64,000 nt of DNA from Malania oleifera (GCF_029873635.1 NC_080420.1:58067457-58131456); one strand, 5' to 3'. Counted from the stretch's first letter, positions 33,201 to 45,524 are shown. Translations and numbers: made by a program. Notes: a model not told the origin generated them from the sequence alone.

Positions 33201-34139
33201 TACAAAGAGAGAAAACTTGGGTTTATGACCTTTGGTTGTAGGTTTATTGGATATGTAGAACATAGTGCAACTTATAGTTTCCAAGTGTTGGCTTGTAACA
33301 ACTTTTCTACTATGATGTGGTAGATGCATATTAAAAATGGCAATTGTGTTACAAATATGGATGATGGGTTAAATTTTGGGGCTAAATATAGTGCAAATCT
33401 AGCCTCAAAATTTGATGTGAAAGATCTAGAACAGGCTCTGTAATTTTTGGGGTAAATATTGCTTGAATAGGCAATGAAATAATAGACAATGGGAAGCATT
33501 ATGACAAGAGCATTTAACAAAAACAGCTTTCAGCGTGACAATTTTAAACGAGCAATAACTGCCCTCTTATGTTTTTTGTAAAATTTCTAATATGTTCTTA
33601 ACTAAAAGGTTTATCTATTCTAAAAGAACAAAAAAAAAAAAAAAAAAAAAAGGTGTAAAATAGTAAAATAAATCAATTCAGATTTCTTGCTAAAACTGTT
33701 TTCCATATTTCTCCCCCTTCTCTAAGCATCACAGTTTTTATGCATCTCCTCTTGTCACTCTCCTCAATTCAATTTCATAGCGATATTTGGAATTTCCACC
33801 CTCACAACAAAAATTTCATGATAGTAGGTATTGCACTTTACATTCTTTATTTTCCTTTCCAAATTACCATTAGGTGGCTGCATTGTAGCTGCTGGATGAG
33901 GCACCATGGAGAGGTGCTAATGATGGTTGCATCAACGGCAGATCTGTGTTGGCAGCCATGGCAGCAGCAGTGGTGGCTGGAGGCCCAACAGCCCATCACT
34001 ATGTGTAGTCCTTGAAGTGCTGATCAAGGGGTGGAAGAAGGCTTGTCTTTCATTAGGGGGTGGGGGGGTGGGGGGGGGGGGGGAATCACCTTTGTAGTGC
34101 TTCCCTTGCTACTCTTCCCATTTATTTTTTTATCCTTTT
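33201..34139. other. No gene recognised; A- and G-homopolymer tracts
   Basis: Contains an A run near 33630-33650 and a G-rich tract at 34060-34083. Short frames show no family motif. Confidence 0.45.
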
Positions 34140-34330
34140 TCAAAATACCTTGTAGAATGGTTGGGAAGTTGGAGAAGATTAAAAGAGATTTCTTGTGGTC
34201 AAGTTTTGGGGAGGATAAGAGGGATCACCTAGTTGGTTGGGAAGTTGTTAAGAGGCCTAAGTATTTTTATTTTTTTGGGGGGATGGGGGGTGTGGGAACT
34301 AGGGCTTGGAAATGTGGTTTCTAAGAACAT
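34140..34330 (+). pseudogene. L1-type LINE reverse transcriptase fragment
   Basis: Frames read CRMVGKLEKIKRDFLWSSF, then GEDKRDHLVGWEVVKRPK. This matches the well-known region after the reverse transcriptase core of plant L1 elements (F-L-W-S-G then H-x-V-x-W). It is a short relic, broken soon afterwards, with no tail or TSD seen. Confidence 0.65.
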
Positions 34331-37300
34331 ATTATTTTATGCCCATTCCTATAGTGAAAATAATTTGACAGTGCAATCTGTGAGGTTGGGCTTTTGCTTT
34401 ACAAATTCCATATTCCTTAGGGTTGGTGTGCTTAGCGCACACCTAATGGATTCACCTACATAAGTGTTGAGTGTGGCTGCTCCTAAGTGATCTTAGGCAA
34501 GATTGCTGGAGCACTCATACAATCAATGCCAAGCATGTCGCTTATTCATGTTAGCCCATGTAGGACAACTATGCTTGAAAAATGTGGTATGGATGCTAAG
34601 CCCAATTACTCATTAAATGGAATTGTGGTTAATGGAGATTTAAAATCACACTATATATTAATGGATGACACTTTATCATTATAAGTCTAGTTCATAGCCG
34701 AAAAGGCACAACATAAAATGCATTACATCTTGATTGACATTCCTTTAGCCTTTTGAAATATGTAAAGAATTGTCGGCTTTTAAGTATTTGATTCATATTT
34801 CAAAAGCCTGAATCATTGGTCTCCTCCTATCTTTGGTGCCTTGTTCATCAATTTGTTAGTTTTTAGCTCTTTTTGGATTGCTTGTTTGGCTGCCTCACCA
34901 CCGTATAGGTGCACTCCTTGGTATTATAATAAACAAGCATTAAGAGTTCATGCTACTCAGGATGAGGGGGGTCCCAGTCCAGAAAACAAGATAACAAAGC
35001 ATGACACATGCAGTCTTTGTGCACAGGGGGTGCAAATCTCAGTTTCAAGCCTCACAGTTGGCCTGAAGTCCAGCTCAATTTGGATGTTTTGGCTTTTGAT
35101 CCTTTCAATTTTATTGTTGCCTTTGTTTACCTCCCAAAATATTTTCCATTTTAGTTTGCACTTGGTGAATAGCTATTAGTTGACGACTTTTATTTTTGTT
35201 TTATGTCATTAATTAACTGTTATCAATTCCTTGTGAGTATTTTATTTGTGTATATATTGCTGTCTCCAATCTTTCGGATATAGATGTTGCAATTTTTATC
35301 AGAACCTGCTGCAGAATTCAAAATCTTAGTCATCTTTGAACTCTCTGCTATCTGGGTTAAGTTTTGTGCTTTTCCTTCTTCCTTGTTGGTGAGCGTGTGC
35401 ACAAGGAGAAGGTTGTTGTGTCCTGGGGGTGTTTTCAGGTGTTTTGACAGAAACCTTCTGCACCATCTGGCAGTGCAGTGAGCTCATGCTAGTTTTGATG
35501 ACTACGACGCTGGTAACATGCCTTTATTAGGATCTTTGTTCCCTAGGAGCCCTTGAAAATTCAGTCATGGTTAAATCTTGCACGAGGGGAGAATATTGAG
35601 GAATTAGAAGCAAATAGTTAATTCTCATTGAATATTTTTATTTCTTTCATTTTCATTTTAGTTTTTTGTGATCCACAGCCACACCTGAAAACAGATATTA
35701 TTGCATAAGTGAATAACAATTAAAAGCAATGTCTGCCTCTGTGCAGTGCTTTGATCACTCATGGTATTATCCTCATATTTCTCTTTTCCTCTGTGCATAT
35801 AAAATGAGTTCGGCATCTGCAAGATAAGATATTTACGCGAACAAGGAGGACAGTTGGTAACCTCCGACAATATTAATTTTTCTAGTGGCAGTTCCTCATC
35901 ATCATCAGATGAGCACTACAAATTTACCCTTATGATCACATTGCAGTACCCAATCCCCTTCCTGAAAGCATTTCATGAGCCTCTGTTGAATTTTCTGCAT
36001 GAGCATGGAGCAAAGAATCTGCTTCCGGCATGAAGTTTTTGCTGCCTAAGGGGCCTTTTCTGCTCAAGACTGGGAGCCAAACCAATTTGAGATGTTTTCA
36101 ACATGGAACCTGTAATTTGTTCTCTACACTCATGGTCTTCCATGACTTCTGATATTATGCAGTTACAGTTCCTTGTTATGACTTGCTGCACTTCTTGAAA
36201 ACCTTAGTGACTTGCACATCTGAGAAATTTTCTGGGTCGATTGATTTTGCGAAGGATTGAATATCCTGAACTCGCAAATATTTGCAGGTTGTTCTCATTA
36301 TGGGCCCTATCTTGCTGATTTGTGGCTTGTGTATGCTTGGCGAGTGAGCTTGCTACTCCCTTTCCTTTCATTGTACCATCTTTGACAGTCACTCATATAA
36401 CTTGAATTGATAAAAACACAGTAAATTTAGCTGTTATAAAATCAAACAAGTTGAAAGTACAATCATCACAAATGACCAATGACCATTTGATAAGCATATG
36501 CTACTTTTGAGCATTTATGTTGTTCATGTTATAAATCTTTAATCAACTCTTAAGTTTGGTCTTTTTCTTTGTTTCTGGTTTTGTTTTCAGAATGGGGAGG
36601 AATGATTTGGGCTAAGAATCAGCTTTTAAGTATAAACATAACTGAGATGGTCATCATTAGTCAATGTTTTGCTATTAAGGATTTTGCATTGAGATCATAA
36701 CAAATATATGAAAAGTATGAGAACAAGCTTGATTTAGGAAACATCCAACACAATTTTATTCCTATTCAACTCGTCAAACTGTTGCACAGGGGTCTTTTAT
36801 ATGTTGGGAATGCTTTGCAAACAAGAAATACATATTAACAAATTTTGAAACCTAAATAATCACAAATACAATTTTACTAAAATGTAATACATTAGAATCT
36901 AAATGATTGTCATAATGCTAAATAAAAAAGAATGATAAACAAAATGGTGCTCACATTTTGTAATCTCCACTAGTTAGGAGTAAAAACAAAACCTTGGCTT
37001 GGAGTTGAAAGGCAAACATGCAAACACTAGCCATTCAATACTTTTCATCCTCATACCCAAACTATAACTCCATACACAACCTAATCATGGCACTCTTAGG
37101 TATTGACTTCCTTTCGTTTTAGTAGCCTCTACCCTTGTAAGTCTTTGGACATTCCAATTGGAAGCCCCTTTTGACCTCTTGATACGAACTCCAAAAAATT
37201 TATTGTTGCTCATCTCCCTAGAAGGAACAGTGAGCATCAGCAACCTATTGAAAATTAGGCATATAATTATTGATGTTTCTGTGTTAAAGTCTGAAATACA

Positions 37301-38306
37301 TTGTTGGCCCACTACATAGCAGCTTAAGTTTTTAGGTAAAGTGATTGTTTAATGTGGTGTACGTGAGCCAGGGTTTCCAGGAGGTTCTGTGTTCTAGTTT
37401 TATTGCCATGTCCATTGTAAGTAAAAACACTATCTTGTTCCCAATATTGTTGTTATTCATTGTTCATCTCGCCATGTGCAATTGGGCTGCATGTGTGAGG
37501 AGTGTAGGCTTGATATACATTGTTGGCCGACAACCGATAACCCAACAACTTTAGCTTTTAGGTAAAGTAGATCATTTGGGAACAATAGAGACAACTAGAA
37601 TTATATCTCCTGCTTGTAGTTGACTAGGAAGACTTATCTTCCATAAGATGCCTTGTGGGACTTCACTTTACTAGAGCTTGCTTAAGAAGTTTGTGTTGTT
37701 GTGCTGGTATATGCCACCAAGTACAAGCATATCCCTTGAGGCAAGCAACTGCCAGCCTTGTAGTTTGTTGCCTCGATGTGTGAAGATGTTCTCAATTTGA
37801 TTGAACCAATTGAATAACACTTTTGGACCCCCTTCATCGGTGAATTTACGTAAAGAACTTTTGAGTCCATAACCCAACTCACTATAAGATTGCATGCTGG
37901 ATGGTATGGCACTATGAACATGAATTTAGGTTGTAGTGCTTAGCATCTATGTCCAAGAGTTCCTTTTTGTTTTCTATCTAGATTAAGGCTTGTTATGAAT
38001 CTTATGATATTTCATGCATGGATTCAACGGCTAAATCTTGTAATCAAATTGATTTTGCAGCAAAGAAACTTGAGAATTGAAACCGGCTAGTTAAGAGATT
38101 AGTTCATCCATCTATCTCGTAGTTCTTCCTTTCTGCATATATATATCTGACCACATTTGAGAAACTGGACCAAATTGGCTCTTTTGTTTCCATTGTTTCT
38201 TCAATTAAGAACTAAATAAAGTTTAGTTCAGACACAGTTTCTGGTGAACAAGGCTGAATTTATTGTAGGAAGAGACCAATTTATTGCCGTCTGAAGAAAA
38301 TTATGA
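34331..38306. other. Non-coding sequence, no gene recognised
   Basis: Both strands lack recognisable domains. A short phrase around AGCTTAAGTTTTTAGGTAAAG (37320) recurs in diverged form at 37550, preceded in both cases by a TTGGCC segment. This region may be intronic if the RDR1 leader lies upstream. Confidence 0.45.
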
Positions 38307-38734
38307 CATGCAAAATTCTTCTTGAAGAGGGACCAATTTCGAGACGAGAGTAAACATATTGCATAAAACTATCAATTTCTTGTGGATATCGTAAAAATAC
38401 CGGAACCAAAGTCAAATTCTTATGGAGGTCAATGTCTTGGCCAATTTCATACATACTAGGGCCGTTGTTTCAATCCATGCACATTGCTGACATATGTGGC
38501 ATGTGTTGCTCCAAAGAAAAATATTACATGCAAATTTCTTCTTGAAGAGGGATCAATTTCAAGACATGAGAGCCAAAATATGGCATAAAACTATCAATTT
38601 CTTGTGGATATGGTAGAAATACTGGAACCAAAGTCAAATTCTTATGGAGGTCAATGTCTTGGCCAATTTCATACAGACTAGGGCCGGTGTTTCAATCCAT
38701 GCACATTGCTGACATATGTGGCATGTGTTGCTCC
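38307..38734. repeat. 220-bp tandem duplication
   Basis: The block starting CATGCAAAATTCTTCTTGAA at 38307 recurs at 38527. The long shared stretch GGTCAATGTCTTGGCCAATT and the end GGCATGTGTTGCTCC are nearly identical, with a few substitutions and small indels. Confidence 0.9.
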
Positions 38735-39309
38735 TTTTGTTTTTACTATTCTAATTTGTTTTTTAATAATTTCCTTGTAGTGATTTATTTTTGAGTTCAA
38801 GAACCTTTAGAGGATTCCTTGAATAATTGTATCTTCCAATGTGTATGAAGTTCTAGACTAGTTTAAGATTTCTTTATATCTTTTTTTGGACTTCCTAAAT
38901 ATCATGAATTTTTGTGAACTTTCACAAATATTTGTTCTTTGGAGGCAAAAATATAAGAAGAAGCAAGCTTAAAGACCAAATAAATCTAGAAGTCTTGTTC
39001 AAATTTGAGGTGGGATGCCTTGGGATCTCAGTTGGCCTTTTTGGTCAATACTGAGGGTTGACTAGTTTCTTTTTATTATTATGCCATGGATTTGTATTAC
39101 TCAAGCTTCTTTGAACTTTTGTAATTAATAGTGTTGGCAATTTCAAAATTCTAGGCAGGAACCTTGTATTTTGGATTTGGATCTTTTCTAAACCAGTGTT
39201 TCCTGCATTATTAAGATGTGGATAACATAATTTAATTTTGCTAGTGCTTCCTTGCTTCATCTTTATAGGTTCATAAATGACCTTCCTTTTAAGAAGTTAT
39301 AGCTCCTAG
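38735..39309. other. Non-coding sequence, no gene recognised
   Basis: T-rich sequence without coding signature, directly left of the MITE at 39310. Confidence 0.4.
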
Positions 39310-39914
39310 TAGGGCTGCAAATGAGCCGAGCCAAGCTTTGCCTTGCTCATTAAATTTTTAACTGAGCTCAAGCTTGAGCCGAGCTCAGACTGACCTTTAA
39401 TATTTTGGCTTAAGTTGTTAATTATGCAAATGAACGAACTCATGAGCCCTTATTGAGCGGAGCTATTGAGGTGCTCACTAACAGCTTGATTCTTTTGGAA
39501 CCTCTCATTTTGAGATATGAGAGGTTTTTGTTAGGCAAAAAGGTGAAAGGGGCTCTTACTAATAGTGCCTTTGAGTTTTTTTGGCCTATTGGCCTTGAGC
39601 ATTAGGCTTATCACTAAATTAAGGTATGGAGTTTGAGCTGAATAATCCTATGCATAAATAGTCCCTACTTCTAAACCCACTGCAGTCTATAAAGGCTATT
39701 AAACTAGCCCATAAATGGTTCTAATTCAAGTCTATTAAACGAGTCCAAGCAGTTGAGCCACTTATGAACCGAGCCCATCCATGTTTGTGCTTGGCTCGCT
39801 TAGTAAACGAGCCACAAAGTTGGACTTGGGAGTTACTCCTTTACATTATGAATGAGTTTGAACGTGCTCTTGTTGAGCCAAGCTTCTGAGCAGCTTGGTT
39901 CGTTTGCAGCCCTA
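39310..39914. mobile_element. hAT-like MITE with TAGGGCTGCAAA termini
   Basis: Terminal inverted repeats TAGGGCTGCAAATGAGCCGA and its counterpart (GTTCGTTTGCAGCCCTA) bracket 605 bp rich in GAGCCGAGC-like words. The adjacent 8 bases (GCTCCTAG and GCCCCTGC) match at only five positions, so the TSD has decayed or the superfamily call is uncertain. Confidence 0.65.
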
Positions 39915-40204
39915 GCCCCTGCTCGCCTTGATTTTTCAGTCATGTTGATTGTATTTTTAAATGTTTTCTTATAGAACCAAGATTCGCAGCTTAATAGATA
40001 GTTTATTGATTCCCCTGAGAAAAAAGAAAAGGGGTTGGGGAAGTGAAAAAAAATCATTCGTGTGAGAATGCTTATAAGATGTATTGCTTGGTTGTCGTGT
40101 TATAAGATTCTACAATTGGGAGTAGGAAGCTCTGCTGCAAGACTCATAGAATGCAAAATATTTTGTCGTTTCTGTACTAATTTAGTGTATGTAATTGTGG
40201 CTGC

Positions 40205-40405
40205 ATAGGGCAAGTCCTGACCCAATGATGTGGGTGAGTGGGTGTTGCATCCAAACCTGAAAGTCACAGGTTCAAATCATAGAATCAGTTCCCCCAAGTG
40301 TGGACTGTGGAGGTAAGATTGCATATATTTGCCCCCTAGGTGCCTGATGGTGTGAGATCCTTGTGCACCGGGCATTATTTATAAATATAGGTGTGGCATT
40401 TTTTT
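40205..40405 (+). mobile_element. tRNA-derived SINE-like sequence
   Basis: Has a B-box-like AGGTTCAAATCA, the phrase GTGAGATCCTTGTGCACCGG close to the 3' end and a T run at about 40402, as seen in widespread plant SINEs. The A box and TSD are not clear. Confidence 0.45.
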
Positions 40406-40599
40406 TTCTGTTCTGATAGTGAGGTACTAATGCATAATTACTGTACTATAGGGAAAGCATGTTAATTATTAGGCTAGCCTAGCAAAAGAAATGTTAGTAA
40501 TTAGGCTAAAAAATCTGTAAATTTTAATTTCCCTATTAATCTAAGCATAGCATGCATGCTGATCAAAATAATATTTGTGTTCAATCACTGATTTTGTAT

Positions 40600-40614
40600 T
40601 CTATTTTGAAACAG
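40600..40614 (+). other. Splice acceptor before RDR1 exon
   Basis: TTCTATTTTGAAACAG, followed by 22 bases of leader and then the start ATG. It indicates an intron in the RDR1 5'UTR. Confidence 0.6.
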
Positions 40615-40636
40615 GATTTAAATTCACTTGGACTAG

Positions 40637-41152
40637 ATGGGTAAGACTATTCAGGTGTTTGGCTTCCCATCTCACGTGTCTCTGGAAGCAGTTAAGGAAT
40701 TTTTGGAGGGATACACAGGTAGTGGAACTATTTTTGCTTTGAAGGTTAGGGTGCCCAAAAATGGAGGTTCAAGAGCATTTGCTATTGTCCAATTCACAAC
40801 TTCCAAAGATGCTGAACTGATTATTAAGTTGGCTAATCAATGCCTATGGTATGGGAACTCTTATTTGAAGGCTCGGGAAATGGAACTTGATATTGTGCCA
40901 AAGCCTATGGCCTTTTTGCATAGCATGGAAGATATAACACTGCACTTTGGGTGCCAGATCTCAAATGAAAAATTTTCTGTTCTTTGGAAAAGGAAAAATG
41001 TTATTGTGAATTTTGGTCTTGAACTAAGAAAAATCTACTTCTGTTTTTCCTACTGTCATGTAGAATACAAGCTTGAGATTGACTATGAGAACATATGGAA
41101 AATTAAGCTATATCGCTCACGCAGTCGAAGTGCAAAGTATCTCCTCATTCAG
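40637..41152 (+). CDS. RDR1: RNA-dependent RNA polymerase 1, first coding exon
   Basis: Encodes residues 1-172 of a plant RDR1. Visible blocks are MGKTIQVFGFPSHVSLEAVK, GSRAFAIVQFTT (an RNP1-like patch of the N-terminal RRM-like fold), YGNSYLKAREME, ITLHFGCQISNEKFSVLW and YENIWKIKLYRSRS. The exon ends phase 0 after LLIQ at CAG|GTTTGG, where plant RDR1 genes usually have their first coding intron; reading through gives VW then a stop. RDR1 copies RNA into double-stranded RNA for small-RNA-based antiviral silencing and responds to salicylic acid. It has no stops or frameshifts. The catalytic part (about 900 more residues) was not found in the window, so this is either a gene with a very long intron or a fragment. 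Confidence 0.9.
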
Positions 41153-41750
41153 GTTTGGTAATTTGACTTGATTTCTGTTTTAAGTTTGTCGCTTGCTTCT
41201 CTTCATGCTTATGATAGCAAAAGAGAATTTCTTTTCAGCATGGTGATACCAATTCTAAATGCACAGAATTACTGTTTGGCTTTAAATTATGAAATTGGCA
41301 CACATTGAACTTGCATGCAGATAGTTGTGAACTAATTGTTAACTATTTATGTTTGCACCCTTGCACATGGTCACACTAACATGTGTGTGTTTGTATTGAT
41401 TGTGGGACACATGGTGAGTTCTCATTGCCAATCCTAATCTTGCAAAGTATCTCCTCATTCAGGTTTGGTAATTTGACTTGATTCTTGTTTTAAGTTTGTT
41501 GTTTGCTTCCCTTCATGCTTATGATAGCAAATGGGGATTTCTTTTCAGCATGGTGATACCATTCTAAATGCACATAATTACTGTTTGGCTCTAAATTATG
41601 AAATTCGCACGCATTGAACTTGCGTGCAGATAGTTGTGAACTAATTGTTAACCATTTATGTTTGCACCCTTGCACAAGGTCACACTAACATGTGTGTGTT
41701 TGTATTGATCGTGGGACACATGGTGAGATCTCATTACCAATCCTAATCTT
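41131..41750 (+). repeat. 310-bp tandem duplication across the RDR1 splice donor
   Basis: The block starting TGCAAAGTATCTCCTCATTC at 41131 repeats at 41441 with high identity. Each copy holds the last 22 bases of the exon plus about 288 bases of intron, so there are two donors of identical sequence, at 41153 and 41463. Use of the second would include VW and a stop. Confidence 0.92.
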
Positions 41751-42142
41751 GGGATGTTTTGGAGATCTTGTCTTGGTAGGCTCAAAATAGGGATTGTAAG
41801 GGGAGTTGTGAGTCCTTGCCCTTTATTAGGCAAGGGGAGATCTCTCTCTCTCTCTGAAATCCCATTAACTTTTGGATTACCTCAAGCTCTATATATCTCT
41901 CGAGCTATCATAACTTGTCACCTGCCACCAATCACGCTCAAGCTTCTCAAAGATTGCCTAGTTCTCCTCTTTGGGCTTTATTGAGAATATCCATTGCTTA
42001 TGTACGATGTAGAGGTCGTTCCTTTTTCAAGAATCCCCTCTACACCAATCTTAAGAGGACCAAGAATAGTTAGAATAAAGAGAGATTTGATATTGAGTGA
42101 AAAAAAAGGAAGCAAGGATTGGTAAATTATCCAAATTTCAAT
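41751..42142. other. Presumed RDR1 intron, no other feature
   Basis: Contains a short CT run at 41841-41858 and no coding signature. Confidence 0.45.
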
Positions 42143-43621
42143 GTAGGGACCATAGTTTTAAGCATCAGAATGGTGGCTGAGCTGGTTAAGCCACCTAGTT
42201 GGTTCGACCGGTCTAATGGTGGGTTGAATGGTTGAACCGGTAATGCTAGTAAGATATAATTTGTAATATGATTATGTATATATATTGTTTATGTAATAAT
42301 ATTGTATTACAAAAATAATATTACATCATTACATAAATAAATATTATAAAAATGTTAATTAAATTCACTTTTATTAGTCCAATGAAAGCTAAAAACAATG
42401 ACAAGCAACCACCTTAAAAAAATTGAATCACTTTCTTATTTTTCATAAAAATATTTTATAATTTATATAATATTTTAGTAAATAATATTAGTTGAAACAA
42501 GCCAATTGTGGTCGTATTATATGTCAATTTATTATTATATTATTTTTTCAAAATTTTTTTTGGAAGAAGATACGATAAATTTGTTTGCTTGGGAAACAGT
42601 GAGTAAATGCATTACATATGACATATTCCATTCATGGTTTTAAATTTCCACGAAATTATCGAAATTTCCGATTTCCGTCACCCTCAAAATCGAAATGGCA
42701 GTCGATTTCCGTCTTGCATAATTTCCATTGAAATCTCAACGAATCGTCCGAAATTTATCGAAATCTCGGAATTTTAGCGAAACTTATCGAAATTTTAACT
42801 ATACATTGAAATTTTGTCGGAATTCAAATGAGAGATTTAGGAGTTAAGTGGAATTTTTCTTTTAATTTATTTTATTTATTTTATCGAAACAAAATATTAT
42901 TACAAGTGCTTTTGAAATTATATGAAAAAAAAAAAACTTATAGTAACATTTTATTTAATCATTCATGTCTAAATTATCATTATTTGTATAATAAATAATA
43001 TTTAAATGATACATTATCTCACAAAATGTTTGATACACATGCTACTTTACAACTTTTCCATCTCATGCAAAATATAGATGTATTTAATTTATTATATATT
43101 AGTCCTAGAACTTATATTATTATCTTTGTTAACCATTTCTAAAGTTTCACAAAGAATTTTATGTTTTACTACTAATTTCCGTTATTTTTTCAAATCGAAA
43201 TCGAAATTGACATCAAAATCAAAATTTCCGTACTTTTGGAGCTTCGAAATTTGAGTCGAAATCGAAATTTAAAACCTTGATTCCATGAATAAACATAAGC
43301 CTCAAATTGGTGTAGTTGTAAGCTATTCATTTCCTCTCACATGGGTCCTAGGCTTAAGTTAGCCCACTTCACTTTTTTCAACATTATTAATTTTTTTTAT
43401 TTTTTATTTTTTAAGCAAGGACTAGGTTGACCCTCCTTCAACCTCGGTTCGGACCAGTTTTGGCCATTTCAGGTTGGTTTGGCCGGGTCAATCCCAATTC
43501 ATAAGAATTTCAGTTTTGGTAAGTTGACTAGACCAGCCTGTTGGCCGAATCCAATTAAATCAGGTTAGACAAGCTGGTCCAAGTTTTCAAACCATGGAAG
43601 TTTTCAAACCATGGTAGGGAC
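42143..43621. mobile_element. Non-autonomous hAT element with TSD GTAGGGAC
   Basis: The element spans 42151-43613 between perfect 8-bp repeats GTAGGGAC (42143-42150 and 43614-43621). It starts CATAGTTTTAAG and ends GTTTTCAAACCATG, with its terminal AGTTTTCAAACCATGG duplicated (about 43582 and 43599). Subterminal DNA has CCGGT, GGTTCGACC and GGTTTGGCC words. A second hAT element (42633-43279) is inserted in it, so the original was about 0.8 kb. Confidence 0.87.
42625..43287. mobile_element. Non-autonomous hAT nested in the previous one
   Basis: The element spans 42633-43279, 647 bp. Its ends are CATGGTTTTAAATTTC and, inverted, CAAGGTTTTAAATTTCGATT, flanked by ATTCCATT and ATTCCATG (7 of 8). 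The subterminal regions are full of CGAAATTTC words like those of the autonomous hAT at 22963-28323, suggesting that family could mobilise it. The interior is plain AT-rich DNA. Confidence 0.85.
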
Positions 43622-43683
43622 TACTTGGATTTTGGCACATTCATCTTGGATTCACTTGTAATTCGGATTTCCTTTAGTCGTAT

Positions 43684-45524
43684 GTTGTTGATTCTTTGTT
43701 TTGGTTAGAAGAGAATATGTTATTTTAGTGGTTAGGTGGTGTGAGTGTGGGTATTTTTATCCTCCATGTTCTATCAAAAGGAGGAACTGTCAATTGGTAT
43801 TTTCCCTCTAATCTCCTCTTCTTCCTCTCTAAGCCTAGAGTTGTATTTTCTTGACTGAAACTTCAATTATTTTAGATTTGCAACTTGGTATTAGAGCACC
43901 AAACCTAACTAAGCCTGATTAATCTAAGTCGTATTCATTTCTCTTCCTTTCTTCCTTTCTCTCCCATGCCAACTCTTAAAATAAAGATCTCTTCTCTGGT
44001 TTGAGATTTGTTTAGGATTTCATCTCCTCCTCTCTGCCGTGAGCGACTCTTATGGGTGTTGTCTGGCTTGTGGTAGTTTGTTGATGTAAAGACTAAAGAC
44101 AATTACATACTGTTTCTTGTAAATTGTTGTTGCTGTTCTGATGCTTCTGATTGGTTGTCAAGTGAAGATTCTGTAATGATGTTGTGTGTGTATGTGATAA
44201 CCTAGCCATGCTTGCAAATGCTTCTAGCTGGTGCTAGATTGTTTATTGAGTGTCTGCATGCCTGCTTAATTGCCTGCAGTTATTCGTTGTGGATTATGTG
44301 GTCAAAGCGAACCTTGCAGAGGCTGTTTATATCTGTGATTCCTCCTAGAATGCTGAATTCTGTAGTCGTGGCTGCCTTTTGAATTTCTCAACCTTTGAAG
44401 TTAGAGTGCTGCTTTGTGCTAGTGTGTGCTGCCTAATTTGCACTTTTGCTGTGTTTTTAATTCTTTGTATTGGTGTGTACCGTCTATATTGAGGGGTGGA
44501 TTTTTTTGTCCTCTACAAAGAAAGCTTTGCTGATATTGTTTACGTTCAAATCGCTGCAATCAAACTGATTGGGTCCTCCAACTATTTATTTATTTTTTGG
44601 TTCTCAAGCAATGCGGGTGTAAATTAACCAAAAAGTGAAGCATGAGTATTTGTTTCATTCTGTTCCATCTTTAGGCTCTTAAGGATTATGAAGATTGGAT
44701 GAAAGAGAATGACGCTGCTTGTGTGGTTGCGGAATAACATGCATTTATGAATTGCTGCAAAAGTGATGTATCATTGAACAACCAAAGTTGTATGGATGAT
44801 CTTTGCGAGAATGTTTGACAAAATAAAAACCAAACTCATGTTTTTGACTTGTATGAGAAGTTTTTCAAATATGAGCAAGAAGGTAGGTCCATTAATGAGT
44901 ATTATAGCACTCTCAAGGATATGTAGGAGGAACCCAATATCAATTTACCAATTAGTTCTGATGTTGAGATGATTAAGAGGAAATCAGGAGAGTTTTTGGC
45001 TGCCAACTTTTGTTTGGGTTGACCAATCCATCCATGAGTAGATTCTTGCCAATGAATCCATACCGTCTAGAATCCAACATATCACCAAACACGACTCTAG
45101 TCTGCTTCTCAAGCTCTTTCTTGTGATTGTTGAGCCATAGTTGGCAACTTAGTGTAGTGTTTCATGAGAGGACAAAGCACATTGAGATTGATTGCCATTT
45201 TGTGAGGGATGCTATGTTTAAGGTTGTGAGGACCTAACACATTAGGGTTTGATGATATCTATGCACCTCCTGCTTGAGTGGAATGTTTGAAGATATTAAA
45301 ATAATATGCTATTTTCGTAATTAGGTGGTGTGAGTTGGGCTACTTTAGTCTCTCATATCCTATTAATATATAAAGGAGGCAAATTTGGAGTTGTAGGTAA
45401 GCTCCAAAGGCCAGCTGGAGGGACTTGTCCCTCTAATCTCCTCATCTTTTCTCCCTCTATTTTGCTCTCTTACCCTAGGTCTGTATTTTCTTTTGAAACT
45501 TGAATTTATTTCAAATCTGCAACA
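43684..45524 (+). mobile_element. Non-autonomous copia-like LTR element
   Basis: LTR 1 (about 43684-43884) and LTR 2 (about 45284-45524) share TTAGGTGGTGTGAGT, CCTCTAATCTCCTC and the ends near ATTTGCAA. A primer site TGGTATTAGAGC follows LTR 1 at 43886. Between them is a gag-like remnant but no protease, integrase or reverse transcriptase. LTR starts are estimated and no TSD could be scored. Confidence 0.65.
44660..45120 (+). pseudogene. Copia gag (UBN2-like) remnant
   Basis: Frames with several stops read DYEDWMKENDAACVV, HVFDLYEKFFKYEQEGRS, NEYYSTLKDM and SSDVEMIKRK. These resemble the copia gag helical region. A related remnant occurs at 46885-47600. Confidence 0.6.
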
